64,000 nucleotides of DNA from Gnetum montanum (lineage: Eukaryota; Streptophyta; Gnetopsida; Gnetales; Gnetaceae). The DNA lies in contig MNCI01001065.1 in NCBI GenBank assembly GCA_015680685.1, forward strand, positions 788,059-852,058, in the 5' to 3' direction. Below, one piece after another: positions 1 through 12,124 of this stretch. The position numbers and the translations under genes are program-made. Below the pieces are notes generated by a model. The model did no database searches, was not told where the DNA came from, and saw only the letters and a program-made list of their open reading frames with translations. Each line of letters opens with the position of its first letter. Positions within the stretch are counted from its first letter, which is position 1.

Positions 1-668
1 CTAAGCTAGGAGGAAAAGGGTAAGAAAATCTAATCTAGCCTAAGTGCGACGAGTAATCGATTCCTTGATCAATTGTACACATCTTGGACCTTGTGCACAA
101 CTACAACTAGGATTACCAAGTGTAGATCCTAGGTACGCCATTGGGCTACCAAGTAGTCACACTTAAATGCTCGTAATCAAATCGTACTCATTCTACATTG
201 CGATGAGTAGCCGATTCCTTGACTAATCGTACACATCCTTAGATGCTCGTAATCAAGTCGTACTCATATTGCATTCTAGGAGTTTAAGGGTGAGAGAGAA
301 AGCAGTAAATAATAATTAATTAAATAAATAAATAACAAAGTGAATGCTACAATGATGAAGTAATCTCGATCTTTATTGCCGATCATGTGCATGTCCAAGT
401 ATGTTACACTCGAATAAGACACGGTACAATTACATTCATCACACTGCGGGTAGACACGGGAAAATAATCTATCTCTGGAGTGGTCAAATTGCCAAAGCTT
501 TGCTACTTCTATTCTATCTATGTTAAATAAGGGAGCGCCACGTCTTATTTATAGATATGGCGACGAACTGCGATATCGTGTACGTGATATGATAGGGAAG
601 ACGCGATATCGCGACGGACGTGATATCGCGTACGCGATATCGCAGCCTATGCGAATCACGTCTCATCA
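1..668 (-). repeat. LTR A, partial, same family as the LTRs of element D
   Basis: Read on the minus strand this is the same LTR as those at 55078-55849 and 60519-61340. Shared stretches include the TATA region (minus-strand TATAAATA at about 546-553), the segment with 'gagtacgatttgattacgag'-like sequence, and the closing part with paired 'ctaggatc' and 'taggctagatta' blocks. Its 5' edge on the minus strand is at 668, beginning TGATGAGACG. The other edge and any body lie beyond the window start, so it may be a 5' LTR or a solo LTR. Its U3 holds tandem GATATC-containing palindromes at about 570-641. Confidence 0.85.
622..641. repeat. Perfect 20-bp palindrome in the U3 of LTR A
   Basis: GATATCGCGTACGCGATATC equals its own reverse complement. 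A decayed version lies at about 572-591 and further GATATC units lie at about 604-630. Equivalent units occur at 60530-60583 in the 3' LTR of D. Confidence 0.9.
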
Positions 669-673
669 ATAGG

Positions 674-1516
674 TGATGAGTAGTAAGCAGTTCCTATGCC
701 CAACCATACAAATCATAAGCATTCAATAAGTGATCCAGGTGAATTCCATAAAATTTAGCTCTCTAAGTATACCTTATCTAGGTAGTGAATGTTAAGAACA
801 TTATCATTGTCTTCTCAGTTCCACTTGTGAGGTACAATGGTATGGTTAAGTGTAACTGAGGCATATGATTTGTACAATTTTTATATTTTTATATATTTCT
901 CCTAATAATGAAAATAAAGTAATTAAATGCTAATTAATCTAGTAAGTATTTAATGCCTTAAACTAATTCTAACATAAGCATCGATTCCCACCTATCGTAC
1001 GCATCCTAAACACATTGCAACACTACTAGGTTACCAAGCATAAGTGCTATTGGGATTATCAAGTGTTAATGTATGCTCAAGGGGGCTGTACTTATGTTCC
1101 TTAATTGTTTTTATTTAATTAGTTAATTAAATACATAAAAGTAAATTGGATAATAGTAAAGTGCATTAAAGTAAATATTATGCTATTTCCAAGTGATGAA
1201 AGGTTTGTTAAGAAGCTTGTCTTTATTACCATTCATAGTAAAGTGTGAAGGTACATCAATGCTTGAATAAAGATCCATACACTTCTCAACTTCTACTGTG
1301 GGTACTTAGAAAATATTCTAACTCTGAAAAAACAAATTGCAAGAGCTCTGCTATGCTACTAATGAATGAATGTAGTAGATGTGATATGTGTAGCCATTTA
1401 TATAGGCAAGAATAGAAACTTCATTGATGTGTATGCATTAACGCATCATCTCATAGATCGATGGGATTGAATTGACACATTCACATTGATGCAACCCAAT
1501 CGATGATGATTCATTA
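674..1516 (-). repeat. 3' LTR of element B
   Basis: It matches 8219-9083 over its length, starting with 'tgatgagtagtaagcagt' at both left edges. The inner edge is preceded on the minus strand by a purine-rich tract (complement of 1517-1530, containing GGGGTA). The inner terminal dinucleotide has decayed (TG to TA on the minus strand). Confidence 0.85.
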
Positions 1517-1769
1517 TACCCCGATGATTAACTGAAAAATTTTCCTCGAGTGAATAAAAGGAGGAACCATATTTTTACAAAAATTGGAAAAGCTATGGAA
1601 CCATTTGACTAACTAACCAACTAACTTCAACTAACTTAGATTGATACTAAGTGCCCAAGTGTACAGATTTAGAACTTTTTTCAAAAATAGGTGTTTATGA
1701 AAATAAAATTAAACATAATTACAAAATTTGATAGCTAAACTCCTATTGTGGTTGAAGATGAGATGAAAA

Positions 1770-3776
1770 TTAAATTGTCCCAAGAGGTGGAGGTTGTTGA
1801 GGTGCTAAAGGACCTTCCCTTGCCTCTAGTGCACATAAAATTTTACGGCTTCATTTTTCTAGGTGGAAATCTCAATTCTTAATTTTTAGCAAAGTGCTCA
1901 AACCTCCTCCATTGAAAGATTTCTATTTTATGCACTCAACCTCCTCATGTCCATGGTCACCTTGGCAAGATGCTCCTGTTGTTATCTCAAAAATTCAATC
2001 ATATGGTCCTTTTGAGTTTCAACATTATGTAGGTAGTAGTTCTCCTTGGTCAAAATAGCATTCTCCTTATGTATCTCTAATAGGTCCTTTTGAGTGGTGT
2101 AGGCCATGGATTTTGCAATGGACACGTCAAAGACCATACTTTCCTTAGTGTTTTCAACCAATTTGAATTTTTCCTGAAGCTATAAGAAAGCTTCATCTCA
2201 TGTGATAGGTTGGCTAAAAATTGTGGGATCAGTGAGCTAGGCTCTCAGCTTAACAACCTTAGTATCCAACCTTTGGTTTACATTTTTGACTATATTGAGT
2301 TGGGCATTTGTAATGATGAGCTTGCCCCTAACTTCTAGTAGCACTAATTAGATTGTATAGTGATGTTATTTGGAAGGTCAAAGGCCTCTGAAAGTGATTG
2401 CTTGGTTCCAACTAGTCAATCTAGCACCTCCTCATGTTGGGCTACAGTAAGTCTTCCACTTGTTTTTCCTATGAACATTTGGACATCCTTGATTGCAATA
2501 ATGTCTAGCACAGATGCGGCAAGAGCATTCAATGCTTCTCCAACTTTGTCAGCCATCACCTCTACTGTAGTCTCTTGCCCATGGTGCTACATCACCAAGA
2601 TAGTTGTCTCCTTGTCACCCTCTAGACATACCGAGAAAGTAGCAGCATTCCTAGAAATATTTGGAAATTTTTGTTATCCTGAAAGGGACACTGTTACTTC
2701 TTGGGTACTAGGATTCAACCTTGTAGGCACCTGCATCCTTTGGATAGTAACTAGAGATGCCTTATCCTTTGATCAATTGATTGTGTGAGTGACCTCATTT
2801 AGATGACTCAATGCTAGTCAATAGATAAATGGTTTTCCATCACTCAGTCTAGGCTATTGTTGCTGCTGGAGCTACTCACGAAGTTTTTGAATGCGCTCAA
2901 TGGTAGTGTGTGCCTTAGGCATTATTTCCTAAGTGGTGGGTGGTGGTGGTGGCAGGAAAGTACCTTTGTCCCATGATCATTCTCCATGAAGTTTTTCTTA
3001 ATTTCTTGATAGATTAGATGTGGAAGATTAATTGGGAATTTGCCACTCAAATCAGTGCACACATGGGTAGAGAAGATCTTCATCTTGCTTGGCCTCACTA
3101 TTGGATTGACGTGGTAGGCTACAATTTTGAAATATTCCTTCTTTGCCTTATTAAGTATGCCATACTCCTTGTAGTCAACCCCATAGTACCATTGGATCCA
3201 CTTCTTTTTCACCTCCATATTTTCTTATGTTGAGATTTCCACCAGCATTGCCCCAGTATCTAGCAACCTAGGAACCTAAGAGATAGCCTCCACCGAGTAG
3301 GACACACTAGTGTCCTTGATCTTCACTATGGCATCAGACTGTCTATTATTCCAAAATAGGTATCTTTCCTCCATATACCATTCTCCACTTAAAGTAAGAA
3401 TGGGCTAAATGGTAGAACTCTATAGTTGTGTTTTGAATTATTTTGGAGCAAAGTCCAAGAAAGGACCAAAGTTTAGCTTTTGAAGAACTGAACTCTAGAT
3501 CACTTTGGAATGAATTTTCCTAAGGTAGGCATTCGTCAACATGACCTCAAGGTTAGTCTCGGTCTTGGTGCCTCTCTAGTGGGATTGCTCTATTTTAGCT
3601 TCACAAATCTATTAGATAGATTCCACTTTGGGCTTCTTCCAAAGAGGTCATGTTGCATGTGTTCTAGCTTCTTGTTCCTAGGGATGCTCCAACTATTGGC
3701 CCCTTCTAGTTCTTGGCCACTTGTCCCTCAATTGGGATGGACCTATCTCCTGTCCATGTTTAGGTATAGGTGCCAT
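1770..3776 (-). pseudogene. ORF3 of element B (EWY...FWNN domain plus Pro-rich end), decayed
   Basis: The minus-strand reading begins at an ATG at 3776 (MAPIPKHGQE) right after an AG splice-acceptor-like sequence and ends at a TAA (1772-1770) after a proline-rich tail, APQQPPPLGTI. Between these lie EWYMEERYLFWNN at about 3400-3350, a block around FKIVAYHVNPIVRPSK (about 3145-3090), and ILVMQHHGQETTVEVMA (about 2610-2560). All have clear counterparts in the ORF3 of C (21917-24773). The copy is about 670 codons against about 950 in C, with many in-frame stops and some frame changes. The first block has the pattern of the plant-transposon domain common in Athila-type extra ORFs (E-W/F-Y, then V-K-I/G...S...I...LGL); this assignment is by eye. 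Function is unknown. No transmembrane segment is obvious. Confidence 0.75.
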
Positions 3777-3805
3777 CTATAATTACAACATGATCAAGGA
3801 TTAGC
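3777..3805 (-). promoter_or_regulatory. Splice-acceptor-like sequence at the start of ORF3 in B
   Basis: On the minus strand a branch-like GCTAATCC is followed about 28 bases later by ATTATAG and then directly by ATGGCACC. The same layout occurs upstream of ORF3 in C and D. Confidence 0.55.
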
Positions 3806-5667
3806 ATTTGATGTGTAACATGGAACACTTGGATACCTTTTCTCTTTGATCTATTACACTTTGGCTATGTTGTGATTATGGAAAATTTATTACTTTTAAT
3901 ATTATTTTATTTAGATGGCTACCAAAGTTCATTGGAAAGGTTTAACTCTTAACGAATTAATGATTTTAATATTATTTTATTAGTTAAACTTTGTGGGAGT
4001 TAGAAAAATTTCAAAAACATTTTCATCAGAAACCTAAAATTTGTAGCCCCCATGATGTAAAGATCAGCTCCAGTAGCTCTAGGATCAAAGAACAGGGTGA
4101 ATTGGATAAGCAGTTCATGAGTTAAGGGATCTAGAAGGCTATGGGATCTGAAAAGAGCAAAAAATCCTTGGGTGTTTGAGAGGAAATGATAAAAAAATGG
4201 CTTAGTGTTGTGCTATTTATAGATGGATTATATACTACATCAATGTGATCAAATCAATGTAGGTGGTTGCATCCATGAGGTCACGTTAACATAGCCATAG
4301 GTGAAAATTTTTGTACTTGAAAGTCTATGTGAAAACAAAGATTTTTTGTATAAAATTAGAGTCCAAGGAAAGCTAGAAATGCCTAGAGCATGATGAAATA
4401 CTTGAAGAGGGCTAGAATATGCTCAAAAAGGGAGATTTAACTAGGAGAATTTCATTAATGAGTGCAAAATTAGATGTAATCGACATGAAGTGTAGAAGAT
4501 ATGGAAGCGAAAATGCCTAAGGGATGAGAAACTTAATCAACCTAACCAAGGAGTATGGAAGTGGGTCCTCCCCATAGTAGGCTCATGCCGTTAATGCCCT
4601 TGCATGCCCTCAAACTAAGGAGTCTATGGGCCCCATGGATGGTTAATGTTTATGGTTAGTTAAGGACCAAATTGCCAAAGAAATCATTAGAGAACTTTGA
4701 TTGTATCAGATAAAGACATTGAAACAAACATGAGAAAGTCAATGAGGTGAGTGATGGAGAGCATAGGTGGATGAGAGAGAGTGTGGAATGGAGTTCGATA
4801 TCATGGTCACATGAATTCCCTTATGGATTTTGTGGTTAATATGACCTAGTAACATTCATCATTAGTCTGAATTAAGACCAACTACTTTTAGTGACTTCAC
4901 ATTAACTCTTAGACTAATCCATCTTCAAAGGCATAAGAATATCCCCATAGATTAATCACCATTCCAAAAAGAGAAGAAAAGAGAAGTAGGAAGTGAGAAG
5001 GATCTTAGTTAGAGGGGTGTCTTCAGGGATGGGTAACATGTCTTTCCAACCCCATAAGTAGTGCTAGTAGCCTATTTTGAGTCTAATGGATGTTCTTTGA
5101 ATTCCCATTAATCATTTTGTTTTGTGTTTTTGGATGGGAACCACATCATGAAAAGACTTAGCTTCCTATTATTAGTTGACATAGGAATGACAAAGGACTT
5201 GTGAAGATATTGATGCATCCTCAAAGGTAGGCATGTACAAAAAGTGTCAAATCACCTTGAAGTCACAACCTTGTCTATCCATTGAATCCATCCCAAGGTT
5301 GGAAACTACCAAGGTCATAAATTCATTATAAGCTTCTAAGAAGGGATCTCATACTTCCAAAATAAAAAAACACCATAGAGTTGTGTAGATTGGTGGATGA
5401 TGTGGACTCACTACTTGTTAACATGAAAAGAAATAATGTCTTGGTTATTAACATCAAATTTCAAAGATAGAATCCAGACATTTGCAATCAAATAACATTA
5501 AAAGGTACAAACCACCATCAATTAGTAGCTACAGTTGCACCAAGTCTTGGTGGCAATAAATAAAGAAATAGATAAGACAAAGTGCAAACCAAATAACGTA
5601 AAACATAGAAAAAATTGTAAAATACTTCGTGAAAAATAGAAAAAATGAAAAATTGATAAGCCACTTT
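3806..5667 (-). other. Conserved non-coding block between integrase and ORF3 in B
   Basis: No reading frame is supported. The block aligns by eye with 19968-21916 of C: a stretch resembling 'ggcatgagcctactatgggg' followed by 'aggacccactt' (4640-4555 here, 21185-21240 in C), and another around 'aggtcat..taaccacaaa' (4830-4900 here, 20900-20980 in C). It also holds a U3-like segment with CATTGATG/CATGAGG motifs and a TATA box (minus strand, about 4214-4222, TCTATAAATAGC). Confidence 0.6.
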
Positions 5668-7395
5668 ATTTTTTAGCATGGATGTCCATCTCCCCCATGA
5701 TTGAGTTGGAAGGATGAGATCTGAAAAATCAAGACTACTTATCCCTCTATTGAGGTGTTGCAGTCACTATCTCTCTTGGGTTCTTGGAAAGGATTTACTT
5801 GTTATGTGTTGACTAGGAGTTTCTTATTTGGGCTTTTAGGTTTGTAAATTAACATGGACCTGAATGGAAAAATTTCATAGATAATATAAGATTCCTCCCA
5901 TAACATTGAAACTTAGTTTTTATGGTATGTGCATGAGATTCTAGTATAGGACCTTATCTTTTATGGTATTTTACTTTTTAAATTTTGAGATCATGTCATT
6001 GTTTATTTTATGCCTTGTATACTTCATTGGATGACAAGGCCACTAGTCAGTTCTCATCTAGCACATTGAGATGCATTAACTATTCTTTCTGTGCAAGGAT
6101 CAACTCAAGGCTAAGGTTAAAAGTTGTTAAAAGTGTACGAAGTTTTGTTTGGACGGGAAGTGTTGGTAATTTTCTATACACGAGCTCATAGGGAGAGTAG
6201 CTAATAGAAAGTTTCCATGTAAAGTGATAGGCCCAAAGGGCATCATTGAGTTTGGTACTCCAATCCCTCATATATTTACAAATGGTTCATGTTAGTATTT
6301 TTGGTATATCCCTATTAGTAACCTCTACTTGATTGTTGGCTTGGGGTGGTATGAAGTTAGTTTATCTTCAACCCCCAAGGGTTACATGAGCTTCCAAAAA
6401 GTGATGCTAGTAAAATGAGTTCTGTTGTCATAAAAGTGCATGTGGCATCCAAAACCTATTTACAACATGCTATTATATAAATTGTGCTACTACAAAGGAT
6501 GTGCAATTAGTGATGACTGTAGCTTCCATCCATGTTGTACAATAGTCAATAGCTACAATGATGTACACCTTCCCATTGAACATGGGAGTGATGAACCCCA
6601 TGAAATTGATGCCTCAAATGTCGAAGGGCTCTAGTGGTTGGATCCACTATTGAGGCCCCTTCATACGAGTGGTCATCCCACCATCACGTTGATAGTAATC
6701 ATATGAGTAGAGAAAGTGATGGAAATCCTTGAAAACTGTTGGCTAATAATACCCTACTGTGAGGATGTTAATGATCGCTCACCTATTAGCATAATGGCCC
6801 CCATAAGGACCCTCATGTGCATCTTGGAGAATATGTAGCTGATCCTCATCAGGAACATACCATTGAACCAGGCCATCAGTGCACACCTTGTAAAGGTGTC
6901 TATTGATTTCCATGAAGTTTTTAACTTGGTGAAGAGACTATTGTTTCTTCATGTTTTCCCACTCTTGTGGCATCTCCTAAGTGAGAAGGTAGGTAAGGAT
7001 GTCATTGTACCACTTATCTTCCTTGGGCTCTTGTTCAGTAATAGCTCCAACAAAGAGGAGTTCATCAAGAAATTGATTTAAAAGTGGGCTCTTCTTCTCT
7101 TTGTTGTTCCATTGCAATTGAGACAAGAGGTTAGCTACCAAGTTCTCGGTTCCCTTCCTATCCACCATGGTTAAGTCAAACTCTTACAAGATTACCAACC
7201 ACCATATGACACAAGGGCTCACTATTAGTTTATTCATTAGAAACCTAATTGCACTATGATCAGTGTGCACAAATACTTTGTTCCCTAGCACATAGTGTTG
7301 GAATTTCTCTAAGGCATACACCACTACCATTAGTTATTTTTCAGTGATGATGTAGTTTAGTAATGCATCCATAATGTTCCTACTCATACAATGGG
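5668..7395 (-). pseudogene. RNase H end and integrase relic of element B
   Basis: The minus strand encodes the end of RNase H (VDRKGTENLVANLLSQL, about 7170-7120). The integrase zinc-binding segment follows (HEGPYGGHY, about 6810), then the catalytic core (INFMG at about 6610, IIVAIDYCTTWMEA, YDNRTHF at about 6410, NNQVEV at about 6300), then KLNDALWAYHFTWK (6245) and the C-terminal linker to about 5668. The first core acidic residue is Asn instead of Asp. The second Asp and the Glu remain. The core is interrupted by stops. Upstream RT and protease are absent; the frame jumps here from gag. It ends in the same 'SNHGGDGHP'-like stretch as the pol of C. Confidence 0.8.
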
Positions 7396-7429
7396 TGTAA
7401 TAGGGACATTTCTGATTGTCCAACTATTG

Positions 7430-8073
7430 TATCCATCATGGTCACCTCCATCATGATCATCATGTGTATCTATATCATCGTGCTTAACACTGCTCCTACC
7501 TTAACTACCTACTTTCAAGGCTCCATAGTCTTGGAATCCATTCTTTCTAGAACCAAGATTATCTAGATTGGAGTGTAGACACTAATTAAGGACCTCCTCA
7601 TCAAGGACAGGAGGAGAGTTTGTGTATTGGGAAGTCCCTAAGAAGAGGTCTTTCCCTTCCTTTTGTCCCAATAGGAATAAGGGATTTGTGAACCATTTTC
7701 CCTTTGAAGCCTCATAATGAGCTTCCACCTACCGATCTTTCTTTTGCTATGCCTTTGTGAGATGATAATCCTGGTAGGCATGATTTGGCACCTCATATTT
7801 AGCATTGAGACCTACAATGCCCAATCTCATAAGATTGTGGAGCAACATCATAGGAACTGATTGATCAGACAACAACATGATGTTGCCCTCCATGTCCTTC
7901 CACCACAATTGTTTGTCTTGGTGCAAGATGAAGGTGAAGTCCAAAATGTAAGCATCTAGATGCGTATAGAACACCTTGCATTATTAGAGCATGGGTGGTT
8001 TATGGCCTTCCTACCTTGGATTGGAATTGCCTATGAATGGTGGTGGAGAATCTTCCCTATGAGAAGAAGCCAT
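7430..8073 (-). pseudogene. Gag N-terminal relic of element B
   Basis: An ATG at 8073 opens MASSHREDSPPPFIGNSNPR. After two or three stops the frame continues into FYTHLDAYILDFTFILHQDK (7974 onward) and MRLGIVGLNAKYEVPNHAYQD. The same FxFILHQDE motif occurs at the start of gag in C (about 13925-13985) and M (about 11850), which marks it as the family's Gag N-terminus. It is followed by a serine/histidine-rich stretch and then breaks off near 7430, where the RNase H relic begins. The central Gag domain has been deleted. Confidence 0.7.
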
Positions 8074-8200
8074 GTTAGTGTTTGAAAAGAATGTGCTTTT
8101 AGTACTCTTTTTTATTTTAATGATGCTAACTTTAAGACCTTTACAATGTTGTTTAGTGATTTCACTGACTTCCTAGATGGTGCATGTAGCTAACTAAAGT

Positions 8201-8218
8201 ACCTAGCAACAATGCCAA
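8201..8218 (-). other. Primer-binding site of element B
   Basis: On the minus strand TTGGCATTGTTGCTAGG directly follows the 5' LTR. It resembles TGGCGCCGTTGCCGGGGA, the complement of the plant tRNA-Asp 3' end, differing mainly by transitions. Confidence 0.7.
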
Positions 8219-9083
8219 TGATGAGTAGTAAGCAGTCCCTATGCCCAACCATACAAATCACTAGCATTCACTAAGTGATCCAATTGAATTTCCTAGACTT
8301 TGGCTTCCTAAGTATACCTTATCTATGTAGTGAATCTTAAGGATGTGATTTTTGTCTTCTCAGTTCCACTTGTGAGGTACAATGGTATGGTTAAGTATAA
8401 TTAAGGCATATGATTTGTATAATTTTTATATTTTTATCTAATATCCTAAATGTGAAAATAAAGTAATTAAATGCTAATTAATCTAGTAACTATTTAATGC
8501 CTTAAAATAATCCTAACATAAGCATCCATTCCCACTTTTCATACACATTTTGAAGACATTACAATGGTAATGGGTTACCAAGCGTAAGTGCTACTGAGAT
8601 TACCAAGTGTTAACATATGCTCGAGGTGGTCGTACTTATGTGCATTAATTGTTCATATTTGATTAGTTGATTAAATGCATGAAAGTAAATTACATAATAG
8701 TAAAGTAAACTAAAGTAAATATTATGCTATTTCCAAGTGATGCAAGGTATATTAAGAAGCTTTTCTTTATTACCATTCACATTGAAGTGTCCAGGTACAT
8801 CAATGCTCAAATAAAGATTCATACACTTCTCAACTCCTACTACGAGCACTTAAAAAATATTCTAACTCTCAAGAAAAAAAATTCAAGAGCTTTTCTATGC
8901 TACTAATGAATGAATGCCATAAATGCAATAGGTGCATGCATTTATATAGACAAGATTAGACACTTTGCTGATGCATCATCTCATGCGTCGATAGGTACAC
9001 GTCGATGTGTATGCATCAATGTAGCTATGTCAATGGGCACATGTTGATAGGATTACATCAACATGAACAATGATGATTCATAA
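8219..9083 (-). repeat. 5' LTR of element B
   Basis: It is the partner of 674-1516 and shares the terminal 'tgatgagtagtaagcagt' and a long body. The outer terminus has decayed (TTATGAATC on the minus strand where TGATGAATC is expected). Confidence 0.85.
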
Positions 9084-9219
9084 ATTGGAAATTCCCTATC
9101 ATCATTCTTCATGTCTATCACAAGAAAATATGCTAGATAAAACCATGCATTGATAGTGGTCACCACATCTTCTATCTATCCCAAAGGAATGATGACAAAT
9201 TGATCTGCTAGCTCTAACC

Positions 9220-9432
9220 TTATGTTGCACTTCTAAAGGGTGGTAGGTTCCATGCCTTATATGTTTCTTGAGAGATCAAATTTACTTTGGAACTTGAGTT
9301 CAATAAAGCCTTGATTAATGAATTTTCAACTACTTGTAAATAAATCAAAGAAATTCTTAGATTAATTCCATTTTTAGGAAGTGATCCTATCTTAATCCAG
9401 TCTGATATTATTTTGGTTAACATGATAGTCAC
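9220..9432 (-). pseudogene. Aspartic protease relic of element M
   Basis: The minus strand reads ALLNSSSKVNLISQETYKAW, the counterpart of LLDSSSIVNLISHDMFKA in C. Retroviral-type proteases carry D-S/T-G at the start of this motif. Here the Asp has become Asn and the Gly has become Ser, so the enzyme would be dead. The segment continues to NLPP. It lies downstream of the proline-rich gag tail, as expected for gag-pro order. Confidence 0.7.
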
Positions 9433-9599
9433 AGGTTTCTAAGTTGGTTATGGTAGAAGTAGAATTTTTATAGGAGGATTACTTAGAGAAGTAATTTGCT
9501 TAGATGAAGTTCTTGCTTGATCAGTATTTTCCACACTTGGCCTGAAGAAAGGATGTTTCTTAGATTTACCTTTTTGATTGCTAGTATGATCCTCTATCT

Positions 9600-11981
9600 A
9601 TATATTCACTACCCTTGTGGAAATTCTCTGCTAATGTTGTGATAGTATTTTTCCTTTCATTGTTGGTGGTGACATTGATGGTAGAGGATTGAAAGGTTGA
9701 CTTAATAGACCAATTGCTAGTTGATGTACACATGTATTAGAATCCATCCTTGGATTGGTAGGTCTATAATACTTAGGTGAACAATATTGAGAAGTGTGAA
9801 ATAACATGTTTCCTAGAGAGATTGGATGCTGCACATAGTATCCATAAGGGTCTGGTTACCTATATGAAGACTATTGCCTCACTAGTGGCATTACCCACAC
9901 TTGTGCTTATTGCCATTGCTATTGGCATTGCTCTTGTGATTGAGGGTAAGCTCCACTTGGGTACTAAGCTAATTAGAAGGACTATCTAAAATTACCTTGA
10001 GGAAAAGGTAACCATTTTGACATCTACTTTTTGATGAATCCTGGGTTCAGTGCATATGCTACAGACTCTTGCACGTGGACCATCACAAGACAACATCCCT
10101 TAGGATGTTCATACTGGAATACCTTGCACCCTTCCTTGTCTTCTAAGCTTGAGTTAGTACATTTTCCATTGAAGAAAATTTTCATTTTTATTTGTAGTTT
10201 TCACATTCATAGTCCTTTTAAATTTTCTTCTCCTTGTCCTTATTGAAGGCATGTTCAGCTCTTTCTTTTATAATTTTCACAATTGTAGCAAATTTTTTGT
10301 CCATCGAATCCCACATCTTTTCTACCTTAGTTGTTATATCATTAATAGATTTTTGGATTGGTAGAGTTTTAGTCTAGATCACCTCTTCCAAGATTTCTTC
10401 CTCTTTCTTGTTATACATACATCTAATTTTCTAATAGATGAATCTTGATTATATTCCTCAACTGATTCTCTTTTCTTCAACTAGCCTTCCTTCTTCACCA
10501 ATTAGTCTATTAGCCTTTGGATTCAATGGATGGTCATCTCTGATAGTCATCCTTGGGCATAGACCCCAAGGGTTTCTCTATTTTTATTCCTCACCCCATT
10601 GAAAATGTATCTAAGTTATTGCCTTTATAAAAATCCTTGGCCTGAGCATCTATGCAAAAGAGAGTAGTATCTACACATTGGTGCAACAAGGAATTATTGT
10701 GTCCCTTTCTTCCATTCCTAGATTTTCTCTTTGAGATTTGACATCCTTAAGTAGGTTTGATATTTTTCATTGAAGAGTTCAAGCATGGCACTCCATCTTC
10801 TAATTGATTCAGGTTCTAATGATCTGTACCAACTCTTAGCCTTTTGATAAGCATCCTAGGAAATAACTTGAGGTTTTTTCAGTCACTTTTGATATTTTGA
10901 AGGGCACAAGTATCATGAAACGCTTGAAGGTGATTTTATGGATCTACATTATATCCACCTTCAATCTTAGCAATGTTATTCATGTTGAGTCACTTGATGC
11001 AACTATCCCTCACATGCCTGGTTGAAATATACACTACTTTCCTTATGTTGATCATGTTGCAAGTGATCAAGAGGGGCTCTTCATGGTCATTGGGTTTATA
11101 TACTTTGTTGTAGTGATGCCCCTTTTGTATTCATATCACACACACTCTTGCTTCTCACCTATTCCTATGTCTTCATAGTTCATACTCATCATCTTCTTCA
11201 TCAAGATGCTTTTGTTGATATTCATGCCTATCATGAGTCCGATGTCTCTCCTTGTCATGATTTCTAAACCTTTGTTTCCTTCTATTAGAATCCACTAATG
11301 ATTGTGAGGAGGAAGATGATGCAGTTGGAGAATGATGTTAGTTGGTTCTCCTTCTATGACTTTGGAATTCATCTCTTTGTAATCCTACAGAAGCTCTAGG
11401 CCTTAAGCTCTACTTATGTTTAGAGTCCTTTACCTCTCTTCTTGGTGTGTCTACAAGGGTCAAACGTAATTCAACTTTGATAGGTTCTTCTAGATGAATA
11501 ATAGACATTTGCAAATGGGCTTCATGATTATGGTGGAGGCTTTTTTGCTAAAAATGCATCGCCATTAAGTTCCTCTAGGATAAAATTAAGATTAACTTTC
11601 TTTCCCTTGTTATTTTCTTGCTTTTTCTTCATAGAAAAATCTCTTCATACTTGTGCATATATGGGTTGGTATGGTCTAGTCATGTGTTTGGTCACATGAT
11701 ACCCCTCTTGTTCATGGCTCAGATTCATCCCTCTTAACTTGCTTGAAGAACAGTTGATGTTGAATGCTCTAGAGGCAAAACGATGTTGCCTTGCAAATCT
11801 CTCCACATCAATTGTTCATCTTGATGAAAGATGAATGTAAAATTAGGATAATAAGGATTAGTGTGTGCATGAGATCCACGTTTGCATAGTTATACTCTAG
11901 TTATCATCATCATGTATTTTTTCATTATCCCTTTTGTGACTTTTTAGTAGGTGATAATTTTTCTTTAAGTGTTGAAGCCAT
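9600..11981 (-). pseudogene. Gag relic of element M
   Basis: Translation from an ATG at 11981 gives MASTLKEKLSPTKKS, then the FxFIxHQDE region (about 11840). A Ser/Arg/His/Glu-rich stretch follows (about 11340-11180, including RFRNHDKERHRTHDRHEYQQ), then the central Gag domain (GGYNVDPQNHLQAFHDTCAL, about 10955-10895, and NLKLFPRML). A degenerate C-terminal part and a Pro/Gln/Tyr-rich tail close it (about 9834-9631). Many stops and frame changes are present. The central part matches C and D, which identifies it as Retrotrans_gag-type Gag. Confidence 0.7.
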
Positions 11982-12105
11982 ATTATATGTTTAACTCTTA
12001 ATTATGTGTGTGTGTTATTATGATTGATTAATAGTGTAAGGCTAGACTTTGTGATTTTAACATAACAAACTTTATAAGATCAATTACTTAGCACACATAA
12101 ACACA

Positions 12106-12124
12106 TCCCTAGCAAAAGCACCAA
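12106..12124 (-). other. Primer-binding site of element M
   Basis: The minus strand reads TTGGTGCTTTTGCTAGGGA next to the LTR edge at 12125. It is a decayed version of the tRNA-Asp-type site seen in B, C and D. Confidence 0.65.

Larger units (their letters stand above)
674..9083 (-). mobile_element. Element B: Athila-like Ty3/gypsy retrotransposon, internally deleted
   Basis: Two similar LTRs (674-1516 and 8219-9083) flank an interior read on the minus strand. The flanks are ATAGG (669-673) and ATTGG (9084-9088), a five-base target duplication with one mismatch. In order on the minus strand come a primer-binding site, a gag N-terminal relic, a jump directly into the RNase H end, integrase, a non-coding block and ORF3. 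Protease, RT and most of gag are missing through internal deletion. Third-ORF, integrase and LTR similarity to C place both in one family. B is inserted in M, which continues to its right. Confidence 0.85.

Noticed and set aside
2360-2788. 142-codon plus-strand ORF
   Set aside because: It is the antisense shadow of ORF3 of B; the minus strand has the motifs shared with C. The 120-codon minus-strand ORF at 23117-23479 is the same kind of shadow in C.
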